From: Kluyvera sichuanensis
GTDB taxonomy: Bacteria; Pseudomonadota; Gammaproteobacteria; Enterobacterales; Enterobacteriaceae
Length of the DNA stretch: 64,000 nt
Reading direction: 5' to 3'
Assembly (NCBI RefSeq): GCF_014218705.1
Contig: NZ_JABBJF010000005.1
Location: 1-64,000 of the forward strand
Part shown: positions 10,564-20,926 of the stretch, piece after piece
How positions within the stretch are numbered: position 1 is the stretch's first letter
Layout of the letters: every line of letters starts with the position of its first letter
The notes under the pieces: generated by a model
Told to the model about the DNA's origin: nothing
The model's input: the letters and a program-made list of their open reading frames with translations, nothing else
The model's database searches: none
Program-made: the position numbers and the translations under genes

Positions 10564-11394
10564 TTATGCTCGCTTGCGCGCATTAAGCGTGTCGACAAAG
10601 GCCATTGCCAGACCAATCACCAGCCCGGTGACGTGTGCGCCGTTCGCAATTGACATCCCAAAAACGTTAAACCACCCGGCCACCAGCCAGATGAGTGAAA
10701 ATAGAATCAGCCCGCGCGGCAGGAAGATGCCGCTCTGCGGATCGCGCTCGCCACGCAGCCACGCATAGCCCATTAAGGCATACACCACGCCGGACAGGCC
10801 GCCAAACCACGGGCCGCTGAACTGATGCTGAATAAAGCCGCTCAGCAGCGCGCTTATCACGGTAATCACTACCAGCTTGCCGCTGCCAATGCGCTTTTCT
10901 ACCGCTCCGCCAAGATACCACCACCATAGCAGGTTGAAGAGGATATGGACGAATGAGAAATGCATTAACGCGTGGGTAAAGTAGCGCCAGAGCTCAAATT
11001 TCAGCGAATCATCGTACGGCCAGGCGAGCCACAGCATCACCGGCTGGTCGCCAATCACGCTCATCAGGATAAAGACCAGAATGCAGGCCGCCATGATGGC
11101 CATCGTCACCGGGCCAGCGCCCGCCTTCAGCGTGGCCAGGAACGGGAAACGACGGTAGTGCAGGCCGCTGTTAGTCTGGCCGGACTGCCAGCTAGCCGCC
11201 AGATAACGGGGGTCGGCCGGGTTTGCCAGGAAGCGTTCCAGTTCGTCGCGCACGCGCGCTTCCTGGGACTCATCGGAAAGCCAGACATCGCTACGCGTAT
11301 GCTGCTGGATAGTCAGAATAACGCCCTGCGTTGCCATATAGTCAACAAAAGCCTGGGCAACGCGCGGGTTAGTAAAAGAGGTGATCATCAACAT
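10564..11394 (-). CDS. glpG: Rhomboid intramembrane serine protease
   Basis: GlpG is the inner-membrane rhomboid protease. The start was set at [16 protein letters not shown], which gives the family length of 276 residues; an upstream in-frame start would add eight. The catalytic dyad is present as Ser201 in [13 protein letters not shown] and His254 in [11 protein letters not shown], and the [14 protein letters not shown] helix with the conserved histidines is intact. A soluble N-terminal domain precedes six membrane helices. It lies between glpE and glpR; no metabolic link to glycerol is implied by sequence. Confidence 0.97.
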   Translation of the reverse strand: MLMITSFTNPRVAQAFVDYMATQGVILTIQQHTRSDVWLSDESQEARVRDELERFLANPADPRYLAASWQSGQTNSGLHYRRFPFLATLKAGAGPVTMAIMAACILVFILMSVIGDQPVMLWLAWPYDDSLKFELWRYFTHALMHFSFVHILFNLLWWWYLGGAVEKRIGSGKLVVITVISALLSGFIQHQFSGPWFGGLSGVVYALMGYAWLRGERDPQSGIFLPRGLILFSLIWLVAGWFNVFGMSIANGAHVTGLVIGLAMAFVDTLNARKRA

Positions 11395-11475
11395 CAGCAG
11401 GTCGCTTCTATTCCACACAAAAGGGGACAGTATATACCCAAACCCTTACGGATGCGTTGCAGCGGCGCGTAAAGG

Positions 11476-11495
11476 CCGCCTGACAGGAGGCGGCA
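11476..11495. other. Hairpin in the glpE-glpG spacer
   Basis: GCCGCCT and AGGCGGC flank a six-base loop in the 127-bp gap between glpE and glpG. No T-run follows, so it is more likely an mRNA-stability or partial attenuation hairpin than a full terminator. Confidence 0.45.
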
Positions 11496-11521
11496 TCTGG
11501 AAGGGAAAAGCGAGCACGGTC

Positions 11522-11851
11522 TTAGAAACCGGCGTGTACCACTTCAGCCGGGAAGTGACGATGCCAGGCATCAAAGCCGCCGTCGACGCTGTACACCTGA
11601 TCGTAGCCCTGCTGCAGCAGGTACTGCGCCGCGCCCTTGCTGCTGTTGCCGTGATAGCACATCACCAGCACCGGGGTTTCAAAATCGTTATCGCGCATAA
11701 ACGCGCCCAGCGTGTCGTTGGTCAGATGAAAAGCGCCAGGGGTGTGGCCCATCGCAAAGCTTTGTGGGTCGCGAATATCCACCAGCACGGCAGCGCTCTG
11801 CTGCAGCTTCTGGTGCGCCTGTTCTACGTTAATACATTCAAACTGATCCAT
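11522..11851 (-). CDS. glpE: Thiosulfate sulfurtransferase (single-domain rhodanese)
   Basis: GlpE transfers sulfane sulfur from thiosulfate to cyanide or thioredoxin in the cytoplasm. The 109-residue protein is a single rhodanese domain. The active-site loop is CYHGNSS with catalytic Cys65, and the family [13 protein letters not shown] motif lies near residues 24-36. It is the first gene of glpEGR and is divergent from glpD. Confidence 0.97.
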   Translation of the reverse strand: MDQFECINVEQAHQKLQQSAAVLVDIRDPQSFAMGHTPGAFHLTNDTLGAFMRDNDFETPVLVMCYHGNSSKGAAQYLLQQGYDQVYSVDGGFDAWHRHFPAEVVHAGF

Positions 11852-12000
11852 TGTGCTCTCTTATCGTTATGGCAGGTGTCTTGCTGACGACATTTTACCG
11901 CCAAGTGTACGTCTTCACGGTACGTAAACGCCAATATGTTATGCACATCACTCTAAAATGTTTTTCCAATGTTACCAAAAGCGCGTTTACTTGCTATTAT

Positions 12001-12035
12001 GAGCGATAACGAACATTAGTGAGCTATAACGAAAG
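12001..12035. promoter_or_regulatory. Tandem GlpR-operator-like repeats upstream of glpD
   Basis: GAGCGATAACGAA is repeated as GAGCTATAACGAA 20 bp later. The first copy runs into AACGAACATT, whose complement AATGTTCGTT fits the GlpR half-site WATGTTCGWT. The array ends some 17 bp before the glpD start, where a repressor would block transcription. The assignment is by motif only. Confidence 0.55.
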
Positions 12036-12052
12036 TCCCAGAGGTAGCAATA

Positions 12053-13561
12053 ATGGAAACCAAAGATCTGATTGTGATAGGTGGCGGCATTAACGGTGCA
12101 GGCATTGCGGCAGATGCGGCAGGACGTGGATTATCCGTACTGATGCTGGAAGCCAGAGACCTGGCCTGTGCCACATCCAGCGCCAGCTCAAAACTGATCC
12201 ACGGCGGTCTGCGCTACCTTGAGCACTATGAATTCCGTCTGGTCAGCGAAGCGCTGGCCGAGCGTGAAGTGCTGCTGAAAATGGCCCCGCACATTGCCAT
12301 CCCAATGCGCTTCCGTCTGCCGCATCGACCACATCTGCGCCCGGCGTGGATGATTCGAACCGGTCTGTTTATGTACGATCATCTGGGCAAACGCACCAGC
12401 CTGTCTGCTTCGACCGGTTTGCGTTTTGGCGCAGAATCCGTGCTGAAGCCGGAAATCGTGCGCGGTTTCGAATATTCCGACTGCTGGGTCGACGACGCAC
12501 GCCTGGTGTTAGCCAACGCGCAGATGGTGGTGAAGCAAGGTGGAGAAGTCCGTACCCGGACTCGCGCCATCTCAGCAAAACGTGAAAACGGCCTGTGGAT
12601 CGTGGAAGCGGAAGATATCGACAGCGGCGAGAAGTTCCGCTGGCAAGCTCGCGGCCTGGTGAACGCCACCGGCCCGTGGGTGAAACAGTTCTTCGACGAC
12701 GGCATGCACCTGCCGTCACCGTACGGCATCCGCCTGATTAAAGGCAGCCACATCGTGGTACCGCGCGTGCACGCTCAGAAGCAGGCCTACATCCTGCAAA
12801 ACGAAGATAAGCGTATTGTCTTTGTGATCCCGTGGATGGATGAGTTTTCGATCATCGGCACCACCGACGTGGAGTACCAGGGTGACCCTAAAAACGTCGA
12901 GATCGATGAGAGCGAAATCAACTATCTGCTGAAGGTCTACAACGGCCACTTTAAAAAGCAGCTTGCCCGCGAAGATATCGTCTGGACTTACTCCGGCGTT
13001 CGCCCGCTGTGCGATGACGAGTCTGATTCACCGCAGGCCATCACCCGCGACTACACGCTGGATATTCACGACGACCACGGTAAAGCGCCGCTGCTGTCAG
13101 TCTTTGGCGGCAAGCTCACCACCTACCGTAAGCTCGCCGAGCACGCGCTGGAGAAACTGGCGCCGTACTACAGCGGCATCGGCCCGGCGTGGACCAAAGG
13201 CGCCGTGCTGCCCGGCGGTGAGATTGGCAGCGACCGCGATGACTACGCGGCTAAACTGCGCCGTCGCTATCCGTTTATTACCGAGTCGCTGGCCCGCCAC
13301 TTTGCCCGCACCTACGGCAGCAACAGCGAATTGATTATTGGTGAGGCGAAGGATGTTGCCGGGCTGGGTGAAGATTTCGGCCACGAGTTTTACGAAGCCG
13401 AACTGCGCTACCTGGTGGAACACGAGTGGGTGCGTCGTCTCGACGATGCTATCTGGCGTCGGACCAAACAGGGGATGTGGCTGAACGCCGAGCAGCAATC
13501 ACGTATCAGCGAATGGTTGGTAAAAACGCTGGGAAAGCCTGAGATGTCGTTGGCGTCGTGA
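12053..13561 (+). CDS. glpD: Aerobic glycerol-3-phosphate dehydrogenase
   Basis: GlpD is the FAD enzyme at the inner membrane that oxidises glycerol-3-phosphate to dihydroxyacetone phosphate and feeds ubiquinone. The 502-residue length is normal. The FAD-binding GGGINGAGIAADAAGRG motif starts at residue 10, and SSASSKLIHGGLRYLE and VFGGKLTTYRKLAEHA are family signatures. AGAGGT precedes the ATG. It is divergent from glpEGR and its likely GlpR operators lie just upstream. Confidence 0.98.
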   Translation: METKDLIVIGGGINGAGIAADAAGRGLSVLMLEARDLACATSSASSKLIHGGLRYLEHYEFRLVSEALAEREVLLKMAPHIAIPMRFRLPHRPHLRPAWMIRTGLFMYDHLGKRTSLSASTGLRFGAESVLKPEIVRGFEYSDCWVDDARLVLANAQMVVKQGGEVRTRTRAISAKRENGLWIVEAEDIDSGEKFRWQARGLVNATGPWVKQFFDDGMHLPSPYGIRLIKGSHIVVPRVHAQKQAYILQNEDKRIVFVIPWMDEFSIIGTTDVEYQGDPKNVEIDESEINYLLKVYNGHFKKQLAREDIVWTYSGVRPLCDDESDSPQAITRDYTLDIHDDHGKAPLLSVFGGKLTTYRKLAEHALEKLAPYYSGIGPAWTKGAVLPGGEIGSDRDDYAAKLRRRYPFITESLARHFARTYGSNSELIIGEAKDVAGLGEDFGHEFYEAELRYLVEHEWVRRLDDAIWRRTKQGMWLNAEQQSRISEWLVKTLGKPEMSLAS

Positions 13562-13573
13562 GCCTCCCTGGCG

Positions 13574-13639
13574 ACACTTCGCTTGGCCGGGCTACAAAGG
13601 CACAAAAACGTAGCCCGGCCGAACGACGTGACGCCGGGA
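13574..13639. repeat. REP-like palindrome pair after glpD
   Basis: CTTCGCTTGGCCGGGCTAC faces GTAGCCCGGCCGAACGACGTG across a short A-rich spacer. The two units are inverted relative to each other, a BIME-like arrangement, immediately before a terminator. Confidence 0.7.
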
Positions 13640-13641
13640 AA

Positions 13642-13668
13642 AAAACGGGGCCAATCGGCCCCGTTTTC
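13642..13668. terminator. Bidirectional terminator between glpD and glgP
   Basis: AAAACGGGGCC-AATC-GGCCCCGTTTT is a strong stem with A- and T-runs on both sides, lying between the convergent ends of glpD and glgP. It should end transcripts from both directions. Confidence 0.9.
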
Positions 13669-13672
13669 GTTT

Positions 13673-16120
13673 TTACAGTCTTACCGGCTCTATGTGCCAG
13701 ATATTCTCCGCATACTCCTGAATCGTGCGGTCCGACGAGAAGTAGCCCATGTTGGCGATATTGAGCATCGCTTTATTGGTCCACTGCTCTGGCTCACGAT
13801 ACAGCTCATCAACCTTATCCTGACAGTCCACGTAGCTGCGGAAATCCGCCAGCACCTGGTAGTGGTCACCGAAGTTAATCAGCGAATCCACCAGGTCGCG
13901 GTAACGTCCTGGTTCACTCGGGCTGAAGACGCCGCTGCCGATTTGCGTCAGCACCTGATGCAGCTCTTCATCCTGCTCGTAGTAGTCGCGCGGGCTGTAG
14001 CCCTTACGACGCAGCGCTTCCACCTCTTCAGCGGTGTTGCCGAAGATAAAGAAGTTTTCTGCCCCGACGTGCTCCTGCATCTCGACGTTCGCGCCATCCA
14101 GCGTACCGATAGTCAACGCCCCGTTGAGCGCAAACTTCATGTTACTGGTGCCGGATGCCTCAGTACCTGCCAGCGAAATCTGCTCGGAGAGATCCGCCGC
14201 CGGGATGATCATCTGCGCCAGGCTCACGCTGTAGTTCGGGATAAAGACCACTTTCAGCTTGTCGCCAATCTGCGGATCGTTGTTGATCACATTCGCCACG
14301 TCGTTGATCAGGTGGATAATGTGCTTCGCCATGTAGTAGGCGGAAGCCGCTTTCCCGGCGAAGATGTTCACGCGCGGTACCCACTTCGCATCCGGATCGG
14401 CCTTGATGCGGTTGTAGCGGGTGATCACGTGCAGCACGTTCATCAACTGACGTTTGTACTCGTGAATACGCTTAATCTGCACGTCAAACAGCGCGTTCGG
14501 GTTCACCACCACGTTGAGGTTCTGGGCGATAAAGGTGGCGAGGCGCTTTTTGTTCTCAAGCTTGGCGTGATGCACCGCCTGATTCACTTTCGGATAGTCG
14601 ATATGCTGTTCCAGCTCTTTTAGCTGGCTCAGGTCAGAACGCCAGGTCTGACCGATATTCTCATCCAGCACGTCGGAGAGCGCCGGGTTCGCCAGCGCCA
14701 GCCAGCGACGTGGCGTCACACCGTTGGTCACGTTGGTAAAGCGCATCGGGAAGATGGCAGCGAAGTCGGCAAACAACGACTGCACCATCAGGTTCGAGTG
14801 CAGCTCAGACACGCCGTTGACCTTCTTGCTCACCACCACCGCCAGCCATGCCATACGCACGCGGCGGCCGTTGGATTCGTCGATGATCGACGTGCGGCTC
14901 AGCAGCCCGGTATCGTTCGGGTACTGCTCCTGCAGGGTCTTCAGGAAGTAGTCGTTAATCTCAAATATAATCTGCAGATGGCGCGGCAGAATTTTGCCCA
15001 GCATGTCGACCGGCCAGGTTTCCAGCGCTTCGCTCATCAGCGTGTGGTTGGTGTAGGAGAAGACCTGACAGGCCACCTCAAACGCCGCTTCCCAACTGAA
15101 CTTGTGCTCATCAATCAACAGGCGCATCAGCTCAGGAATCGACAGCACCGGGTGGGTGTCGTTGAGGTGAATGGCAATTTTATCCGCCAGGTTGTCATAG
15201 GTTTTATGCAACATGTAATGGCGGCTTAAGATATCCTGCACCGTCGCCGAGACCAGGAAGTACTCCTGGCGCAGACGCAGCTCGCGCCCGGAATAGGTGG
15301 AGTCATCCGGGTAGAGCACACGGGATACGTTCTCGGAGTGGTTTTTATCTTCCACTGCCGCGAAGTAGTCGCCCTGGTTAAACTTACCGAGGTTGATTTC
15401 GCTACTGGCCTGGGCGTTCCACAGACGCAGCGTATTGGTCGCGTCGGTGTCATAGCCGGGAATAATCTGGTCGTAAGCCACCGCCAGAATCTCTTCCGTC
15501 TCCAGCCAGTGGCTGGTTTTGCCTTCCATCTGCACGCGGCCGCCGAAACGAACCTTATAGCGCGTGTTGTGGCGCGGGAACTCCCACGGGTTACCGTATT
15601 CCAGCCAGTAGTCCGGCGACTCTTTCTGACGACCGTCGACGATGTTCTGTTTGAACATACCGTAGTCGTAGCGAATGCCGTAGCCACGCCCCGGCAGCGC
15701 CAGGGTCGCCAGAGAGTCGAGGAAGCAGGCTGCCAGACGGCCTAAGCCGCCGTTGCCAAGCCCTGGATCATTCTCTTCGTCGATCAGCTCTTCCAGGTCT
15801 AACCCCATTCCTTCCAGCGCGTTTTTCACGTCGTCATACAGACCTAACGATAACAGCGCATTGGAAAGCGTGCGGCCAATCAAAAACTCCATCGACAGGT
15901 AGTACACCTGTCGCGTTTCCTGGGAAAGCTGCGCGCGGTTGGAGCGCAGCCAGCGCTCCACCATGCGATCGCGAACGGCAAACAGCGTGGCGTTCAGCCA
16001 TTCGTGTTTGTTCGCGATAGCCGGATCTTTCCCGATGGTGAACATCAGCTTATAGGCAATAGAGTGCTTCAGTGCCTCAACGCTGAGGGTCGGTGATGCA
16101 TACGTAAAGGGTGCATTCAT
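13673..16120 (-). CDS. glgP: Glycogen phosphorylase
   Basis: GlgP phosphorolyses glycogen outer chains to glucose-1-phosphate. The 815-residue protein has the expected length and N-terminus ([20 protein letters not shown]). The pyridoxal-phosphate lysine is in [21 protein letters not shown], and the glucan/phosphate-site loop [19 protein letters not shown] is intact. It is the last gene of glgBXCAP, 17 bp after glgA, with a strong terminator beyond. It is paralogous to MalP in the same window. Confidence 0.98.
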   Translation of the reverse strand: MNAPFTYASPTLSVEALKHSIAYKLMFTIGKDPAIANKHEWLNATLFAVRDRMVERWLRSNRAQLSQETRQVYYLSMEFLIGRTLSNALLSLGLYDDVKNALEGMGLDLEELIDEENDPGLGNGGLGRLAACFLDSLATLALPGRGYGIRYDYGMFKQNIVDGRQKESPDYWLEYGNPWEFPRHNTRYKVRFGGRVQMEGKTSHWLETEEILAVAYDQIIPGYDTDATNTLRLWNAQASSEINLGKFNQGDYFAAVEDKNHSENVSRVLYPDDSTYSGRELRLRQEYFLVSATVQDILSRHYMLHKTYDNLADKIAIHLNDTHPVLSIPELMRLLIDEHKFSWEAAFEVACQVFSYTNHTLMSEALETWPVDMLGKILPRHLQIIFEINDYFLKTLQEQYPNDTGLLSRTSIIDESNGRRVRMAWLAVVVSKKVNGVSELHSNLMVQSLFADFAAIFPMRFTNVTNGVTPRRWLALANPALSDVLDENIGQTWRSDLSQLKELEQHIDYPKVNQAVHHAKLENKKRLATFIAQNLNVVVNPNALFDVQIKRIHEYKRQLMNVLHVITRYNRIKADPDAKWVPRVNIFAGKAASAYYMAKHIIHLINDVANVINNDPQIGDKLKVVFIPNYSVSLAQMIIPAADLSEQISLAGTEASGTSNMKFALNGALTIGTLDGANVEMQEHVGAENFFIFGNTAEEVEALRRKGYSPRDYYEQDEELHQVLTQIGSGVFSPSEPGRYRDLVDSLINFGDHYQVLADFRSYVDCQDKVDELYREPEQWTNKAMLNIANMGYFSSDRTIQEYAENIWHIEPVRL

Positions 16121-16137
16121 TATTCAGATCCCCGTAG

Positions 16138-17571
16138 TTAGATCAGGCGTTGGTAAAGCTCACGATAAGAGTGCGCAGCAACCTGCCAGCTAAAATCCAT
16201 GTTCATCGCCTGGCGTTGCACATAGCGCCAGAGCGATGGACGAGACCATAAAACGAAAGCACGGCGGATAGCGCGAAGCAGCGACCAGGCGTTGCTGTCT
16301 TCGAACACAAAGCCGCTGGCAATGCCATCAGCGAGGTTCTCAAGCGAACTATCCGCAACGGTGTCAGCCAGGCCGCCGGTACGGCGAACCAGCGGCAGCG
16401 TGCCGTACTTCAAACCATAAAGCTGCGTTAAGCCGCACGGCTCAAAGCGGCTCGGCACCAGAATCACGTCCGCACCACCGATAATGCGGTGCGAGAACGC
16501 TTCATGGTAGCCAATCTGGACGCCCACCTGCCCCGGATGCTCCGCGGCGGCGGCGAGGAAACCTTCCTGTAGTACCGGGTCACCCGCGCCCAACAGCGCC
16601 AGTTGGCCGCCCTGCTCCAGCAGGCCTGGCAGCGCTTCCAGCACCAGATCCAGCCCTTTCTGGCTGGTCAGGCGGCTGACCACGGCAAACAGCGGCGCAG
16701 CGTCATCGACCTTCAGCCCCATGGCGGTTTGCAGCTGACGTTTGTTTTCCGCTTTCCGCTCCAGCGTGTCACGGCTGTAGCTTGCCGGCAGCAGCAGATC
16801 TTTTTCCGGGCTCCAGACGTTGTCATCAACGCCGTTGAGGATCCCCGACAGACGCCCTTCCCGATGGCGCTGGCGCAGCAGCCCTTCCATCCCGTAGGCG
16901 AACTGCGGTTCGGTAATTTCCCGCGCATAGGTCGGGCTCACCGCCGTAATATGGTCGGCGTAGTAAAGCCCCGCTTTCAGGAACGAAATCTGTCCGTGGA
17001 ACTCCAGGCCATGCATGTTGAAGAACTCAACCGGCAGCTGAATCTCTCCCATGTGGTGGCCGTAGAACAGCCCCTGGTAGGCCAGGTTGTGTACGGTAAA
17101 CACCGATTTCGCCGGGCGACCGCGCGCCGCCAGATAGGCCGGGGCCAGGCCCGCATGCCAGTCATGGGCGTGCACCACGTCAGGACGCCAGAACGGATCC
17201 AGACCGCAGGCCATTTCGCTACCGACCCAACCCAGCAGCGCAAAGCGCTTCACGTTATCCGGGTAAGCATTCAGATTGGTGTCGTGATACGGGCTACCCG
17301 GACGGTCATAGAGGTGCGGCGCATCAATCAGGTAAATGCCCACGCCGTTATAATGTCCAAACAGCAGCGTCATGCGCCCGGCAAAGGTATCGCGACGGCT
17401 CACCACTTTGGCATCCGGAATACCACGACGGATATCCGGGAATGCAGGTAACAGCACGCGTGCATCGGTTCCTTCGGCAATCTGTGCCGCCGGCAGCGCG
17501 CCAATCACATCCGCCAGACCGCCCGTTTTTAATAACGGGAACATCTCAGAACAAACATGTAAGACCTGCAT
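16138..17571 (-). CDS. glgA: Glycogen synthase (ADP-glucose)
   Basis: GlgA extends alpha-1,4-glucan chains from ADP-glucose. The 477-residue GT5 enzyme has the N-terminal substrate-binding KTGGLADV motif with Lys15, and the C-terminal [19 protein letters not shown] and RTGGLADTV signatures. Its ATG shares one base with the glgC stop (TAATG), so translation is probably coupled. Confidence 0.98.
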   Translation of the reverse strand: MQVLHVCSEMFPLLKTGGLADVIGALPAAQIAEGTDARVLLPAFPDIRRGIPDAKVVSRRDTFAGRMTLLFGHYNGVGIYLIDAPHLYDRPGSPYHDTNLNAYPDNVKRFALLGWVGSEMACGLDPFWRPDVVHAHDWHAGLAPAYLAARGRPAKSVFTVHNLAYQGLFYGHHMGEIQLPVEFFNMHGLEFHGQISFLKAGLYYADHITAVSPTYAREITEPQFAYGMEGLLRQRHREGRLSGILNGVDDNVWSPEKDLLLPASYSRDTLERKAENKRQLQTAMGLKVDDAAPLFAVVSRLTSQKGLDLVLEALPGLLEQGGQLALLGAGDPVLQEGFLAAAAEHPGQVGVQIGYHEAFSHRIIGGADVILVPSRFEPCGLTQLYGLKYGTLPLVRRTGGLADTVADSSLENLADGIASGFVFEDSNAWSLLRAIRRAFVLWSRPSLWRYVQRQAMNMDFSWQVAAHSYRELYQRLI

Positions 17572-18866
17572 TATCGCTCCTGTTTGTAGCCAAGCTGACG
17601 CAGCATTTCGCGCGTCACTAGCACGATCCCTTCTTCCGAACGGTAAAAGCGGCGTGCATCCTCTTCCGCATCTTCACCGATCACCATCCCTTCCGGGATC
17701 ACACAGGCCCTGTCGATAACGCAGCGACGCAGGCGTGAGGAACGACCCACCCAGACATCTGGCAGTAAGACTGCCGAATCAATGTTACAGAATGAGTTCA
17801 CGCGCACGCGCGGGAACAGCACCGACTGCACCACCACGGAACCGGAAATAATACAGCCGCCGGAAACCAGTGAGTTCAGGGTCATGCCGTGGCTGCCGGA
17901 GCGGTCCTGGACGAACTTCGCCGGCGGCAGGGATTCCATGTGCGTGCGGATAGGCCAGTTCTGGTCGTACATATCCAGCTCAGGCGTCACCGACGCCAGG
18001 TCAAGGTTCGCTTTCCAGTAGGCTTCAAGCGTACCCACATCGCGCCAGTACGGTTCTGCTTGCGGGTCGGACTGCACGCAGGACAGCGGGAATGGATGTG
18101 CATAAGCCGCGCCAGCTTTGGTAATTAACGGAATTAAATCTTTGCCGAAGTCGTGGCTGGAGTCTTCGTTAACGTCGTCGCGTTCCAGCAACTCATAAAG
18201 ATAATCGGCATCAAAGACATAGATACCCATGCTCGCCAACGCCTTAGTTGGGTCACCTGGCATGGCCGGTGGGTTAGCCGGTTTTTCCACGAACTCGATA
18301 ATCTTGTCGTTTTCGTCAACCGCCATCACGCCGAACGCCGTTGCCTCTTCAATGGGCACCGGAATGCACGCCACGGTGCAGCGCGCGCCTTTTTCGACGT
18401 GGTCGATAAGCATGCGCGAGTAGTCTTGTTTGTAGATATGGTCACCGGCGAGGATAACCACGTACTCCGCCTTGTAGCGGCGAATAATGTCGAGGTTCTG
18501 GGTGACCGCATCGGCGGTACCGCGATACCAGTTTTCACCGTGCATCCGCTGCTGAGCGGGCAGCAGATCCACAAATTCGTTCATCTGTTCACTGAAGAAG
18601 GACCACCCGCGCTGGATGTGCTGTACCAGCGTGTGGGACTGGTACTGGGTGATAACGCCGATACGGCGAATCCCGGAGTTTAGGCAGTTGGATAACGCAA
18701 AGTCGATGATGCGGAATTTACCGCCAAAGTGTACTGCGGGTTTGGCCCGCTTGTTGGTCAGATCCTTGAGTCGCGTACCGCGCCCGCCAGCCAGAATCAG
18801 GGCGACGGATTTGATAGGTAACTGGCGAGCCAGCATTAAGGGATCGTTTTTTTCTAGCCTAACCAT
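17571..18866 (-). CDS. glgC: Glucose-1-phosphate adenylyltransferase
   Basis: GlgC makes ADP-glucose from glucose-1-phosphate and ATP and is the regulated step of glycogen synthesis, activated by fructose-1,6-bisphosphate and inhibited by AMP in enteric bacteria. The 431-residue protein has the N-terminal [15 protein letters not shown] pyrophosphorylase loop followed by [15 protein letters not shown], a central EFVEKPA motif and a C-terminal left-handed beta-helix region. The start [15 protein letters not shown] matches E. coli. An 81-bp spacer separates it from glgX, enough for an internal promoter as described for E. coli glgCAP. Confidence 0.98.
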   Translation of the reverse strand: MVRLEKNDPLMLARQLPIKSVALILAGGRGTRLKDLTNKRAKPAVHFGGKFRIIDFALSNCLNSGIRRIGVITQYQSHTLVQHIQRGWSFFSEQMNEFVDLLPAQQRMHGENWYRGTADAVTQNLDIIRRYKAEYVVILAGDHIYKQDYSRMLIDHVEKGARCTVACIPVPIEEATAFGVMAVDENDKIIEFVEKPANPPAMPGDPTKALASMGIYVFDADYLYELLERDDVNEDSSHDFGKDLIPLITKAGAAYAHPFPLSCVQSDPQAEPYWRDVGTLEAYWKANLDLASVTPELDMYDQNWPIRTHMESLPPAKFVQDRSGSHGMTLNSLVSGGCIISGSVVVQSVLFPRVRVNSFCNIDSAVLLPDVWVGRSSRLRRCVIDRACVIPEGMVIGEDAEEDARRFYRSEEGIVLVTREMLRQLGYKQER

Positions 18867-18947
18867 GATTAACTCCTTTTGTTGCTCGTCCTTCCGGGTT
18901 ATGAGGTGTCCTCGCGCGATAACGCGGGGTTCCGGGTAATTCAGAGA

Positions 18948-20924
18948 CTATGACCTTTGAAATACGCACACTCCGTGCGCGGGCCCATGCCAGACAGCCA
19001 CGACGACCGACGTGCCAGCGTCGGTGAAGGGAGGAACAGCGCGCCATTCCCCCTCGGGTAACGTCAAGTTTGTCGCGTCTTGCGTCGCATTGAGCGTAAT
19101 GAGCCAACGATCGGAAAGCAGAATCTGCATTCGGCGAGCACCGTGCTGCCACTCCTCGGCAGACAGCGGTTGCGCATCCTGATTGAGCCACCGCACGTTG
19201 CCATCGCCCTCCTGCCACCAGCGGTCGTCCGTCAACGCGGGGATCTGCTGGCGCAGGTGAATCAGGGCGGCGGTAAAGTCCGTCAGCGCGTCATCTGCGT
19301 TTTCCCAATCGAGCCAGGTCAACGTATTGTCCTGACAGTAGGCATTGTTGTTACCTTGCTGGCTGTGACCGTGTTCATCACCGGCCAGCAACATTGGCGT
19401 TCCCTGCGATAACAGCAGCGTTGTCAGCAGCGCCTGAACGCTCTTCTGCCGACGTGCCATTACTTCCAGGTTTGCTTCCAATCCTTCGATACCATGATTA
19501 TTGCTATGGTTATTGCCGGTGCCGTCACGATTCTCTTCACCGTTGGCGTCGTTGTGCTTGCCGTTGAAGCTGACACAATCGCGCAGGGTGAAGCCATCGT
19601 GGGCGGTCACCAGGTTTATCGTCGCGCGAGGGCGACGTTCCTGATGCGCATACACGTCGCTAGAAGCGGCAAAGCGCTGGGCAAAATCCCCCAGCGACAG
19701 CGACTCTTCAAGCCAGAAGCGACGCATGGCATCCCGGAAATGGTCGTTCCATTCGCTGAAGAGCGGCGGGAAGTTCCCCACCTGATAACCGCCTTCACCG
19801 ATATCCCACGGTTCGGCAATCAGCTTCACCGTAGAGAGAACCGGGTCATCGTGGATCGCGTTAAACAGCGGCGCGTCCTGACGATAGCCCGGCGTACGGC
19901 CCATTACCGACGCTAAATCAAAACGAAAACCGTCAACGTGGCAGACATCCACCCAGAAACGCAGGCACTGGCGCGCGTATTCCACGACGCCAGGGTGGCT
20001 GAGATTCAAAGTATTACCGCAGCCCGTCCAGTTGTGATAATCGCCATCTTCCCGTAACCAATAATAGCTACGGTTATCGATCCCCCGCAGTGAAAAGGTC
20101 TGGCAATGCAGATCCAACTCGGCGCTGTGGTTCAACACCACATCAAGGATCACTTCGATACCGGCTTTGTGTAGCGCTTTGACCGCATCGCGAAACTCAT
20201 CCAGCGCATGCTCAGGCGCGCTGGCGTAACGCGGTGCCAGCGCAAACATCGCCAGCGGGTTGTAACCCCAATAGTTTCTCAGCCCCATCCGCTGCAGGCG
20301 CTGCTCGCTGGCAAAATGCGCCACCGGCATCAGCTCCAGCGCGGTAATGCCCAGGCGCTTGAGGTAAGCAATCATCACCGGATGACCCAGCGCTTTGTAG
20401 GTGCCGCGGATAGACTCCGGCAGCCCTGGGTGGCGATAGGTCAGCCCTTTGACGTGCGCTTCGTAGATCACGGTTTTGCCCCACGCGGTGCGTGGGGCAG
20501 CATCGTCTTGCCAGTCATAGGTCAGGTCGACGACCACCGATTTGGGTGCAATCGCTGCGGTATCGCGGTCGTCCGGTACATCGTAACCGCCGTGAAAATG
20601 CGGGGAGTCGTCCGGGTCGCCCTCGGCGCAGAAACAGCATGGGTCCAGCAGCAGCTTCGCCGGGTTAAACCGGTGCCCCTGCTGCGGGTCCCACGGGCCG
20701 TGCACCCGGTAGCCGTAACGTAAGCCAGGACGCGCGTGGGGAAGATAGCCATGCCAGACGTCACCGCTGCGGGCGGGTAAGTCATAGCGTGTCTCCGTAC
20801 CCTGCGCATCAAACACGCACAGTTCAACCCGCTCCGCATGCGCCGAGAAGAGCGTAAAGTTGACACCTTCACCGTCATAGCTTGCGCCAAGCGGCGCGGG
20901 TTCCCCTGCTGCGAGCTGACTCAA
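18948..20924 (-). CDS. glgX: Glycogen debranching enzyme
   Basis: GlgX is a GH13 isoamylase-type enzyme that removes short limit-dextrin branches left by GlgP. The 658-residue protein has an N-terminal carbohydrate-binding-like domain and the GH13 motifs [10 protein letters not shown] with nucleophile Asp336, IAEPWD with Glu371, and [11 protein letters not shown]. The start is a TTG that encodes [20 protein letters not shown], aligned with the E. coli N-terminus; it lies 2 bp after the glgB stop, and the end of glgB supplies the GAAGGGG ribosome-binding site. Confidence 0.95.
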   Translation of the reverse strand: MSQLAAGEPAPLGASYDGEGVNFTLFSAHAERVELCVFDAQGTETRYDLPARSGDVWHGYLPHARPGLRYGYRVHGPWDPQQGHRFNPAKLLLDPCCFCAEGDPDDSPHFHGGYDVPDDRDTAAIAPKSVVVDLTYDWQDDAAPRTAWGKTVIYEAHVKGLTYRHPGLPESIRGTYKALGHPVMIAYLKRLGITALELMPVAHFASEQRLQRMGLRNYWGYNPLAMFALAPRYASAPEHALDEFRDAVKALHKAGIEVILDVVLNHSAELDLHCQTFSLRGIDNRSYYWLREDGDYHNWTGCGNTLNLSHPGVVEYARQCLRFWVDVCHVDGFRFDLASVMGRTPGYRQDAPLFNAIHDDPVLSTVKLIAEPWDIGEGGYQVGNFPPLFSEWNDHFRDAMRRFWLEESLSLGDFAQRFAASSDVYAHQERRPRATINLVTAHDGFTLRDCVSFNGKHNDANGEENRDGTGNNHSNNHGIEGLEANLEVMARRQKSVQALLTTLLLSQGTPMLLAGDEHGHSQQGNNNAYCQDNTLTWLDWENADDALTDFTAALIHLRQQIPALTDDRWWQEGDGNVRWLNQDAQPLSAEEWQHGARRMQILLSDRWLITLNATQDATNLTLPEGEWRAVPPFTDAGTSVVVAVWHGPAHGVCVFQRS

Positions 20925-20926
20925 AT

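Noticed and set aside
13583-14623. A 346-codon open frame opposite the end of glgP
   Set aside because: It is antisense to the conserved glgP coding region and begins inside REP-like and terminator sequence.
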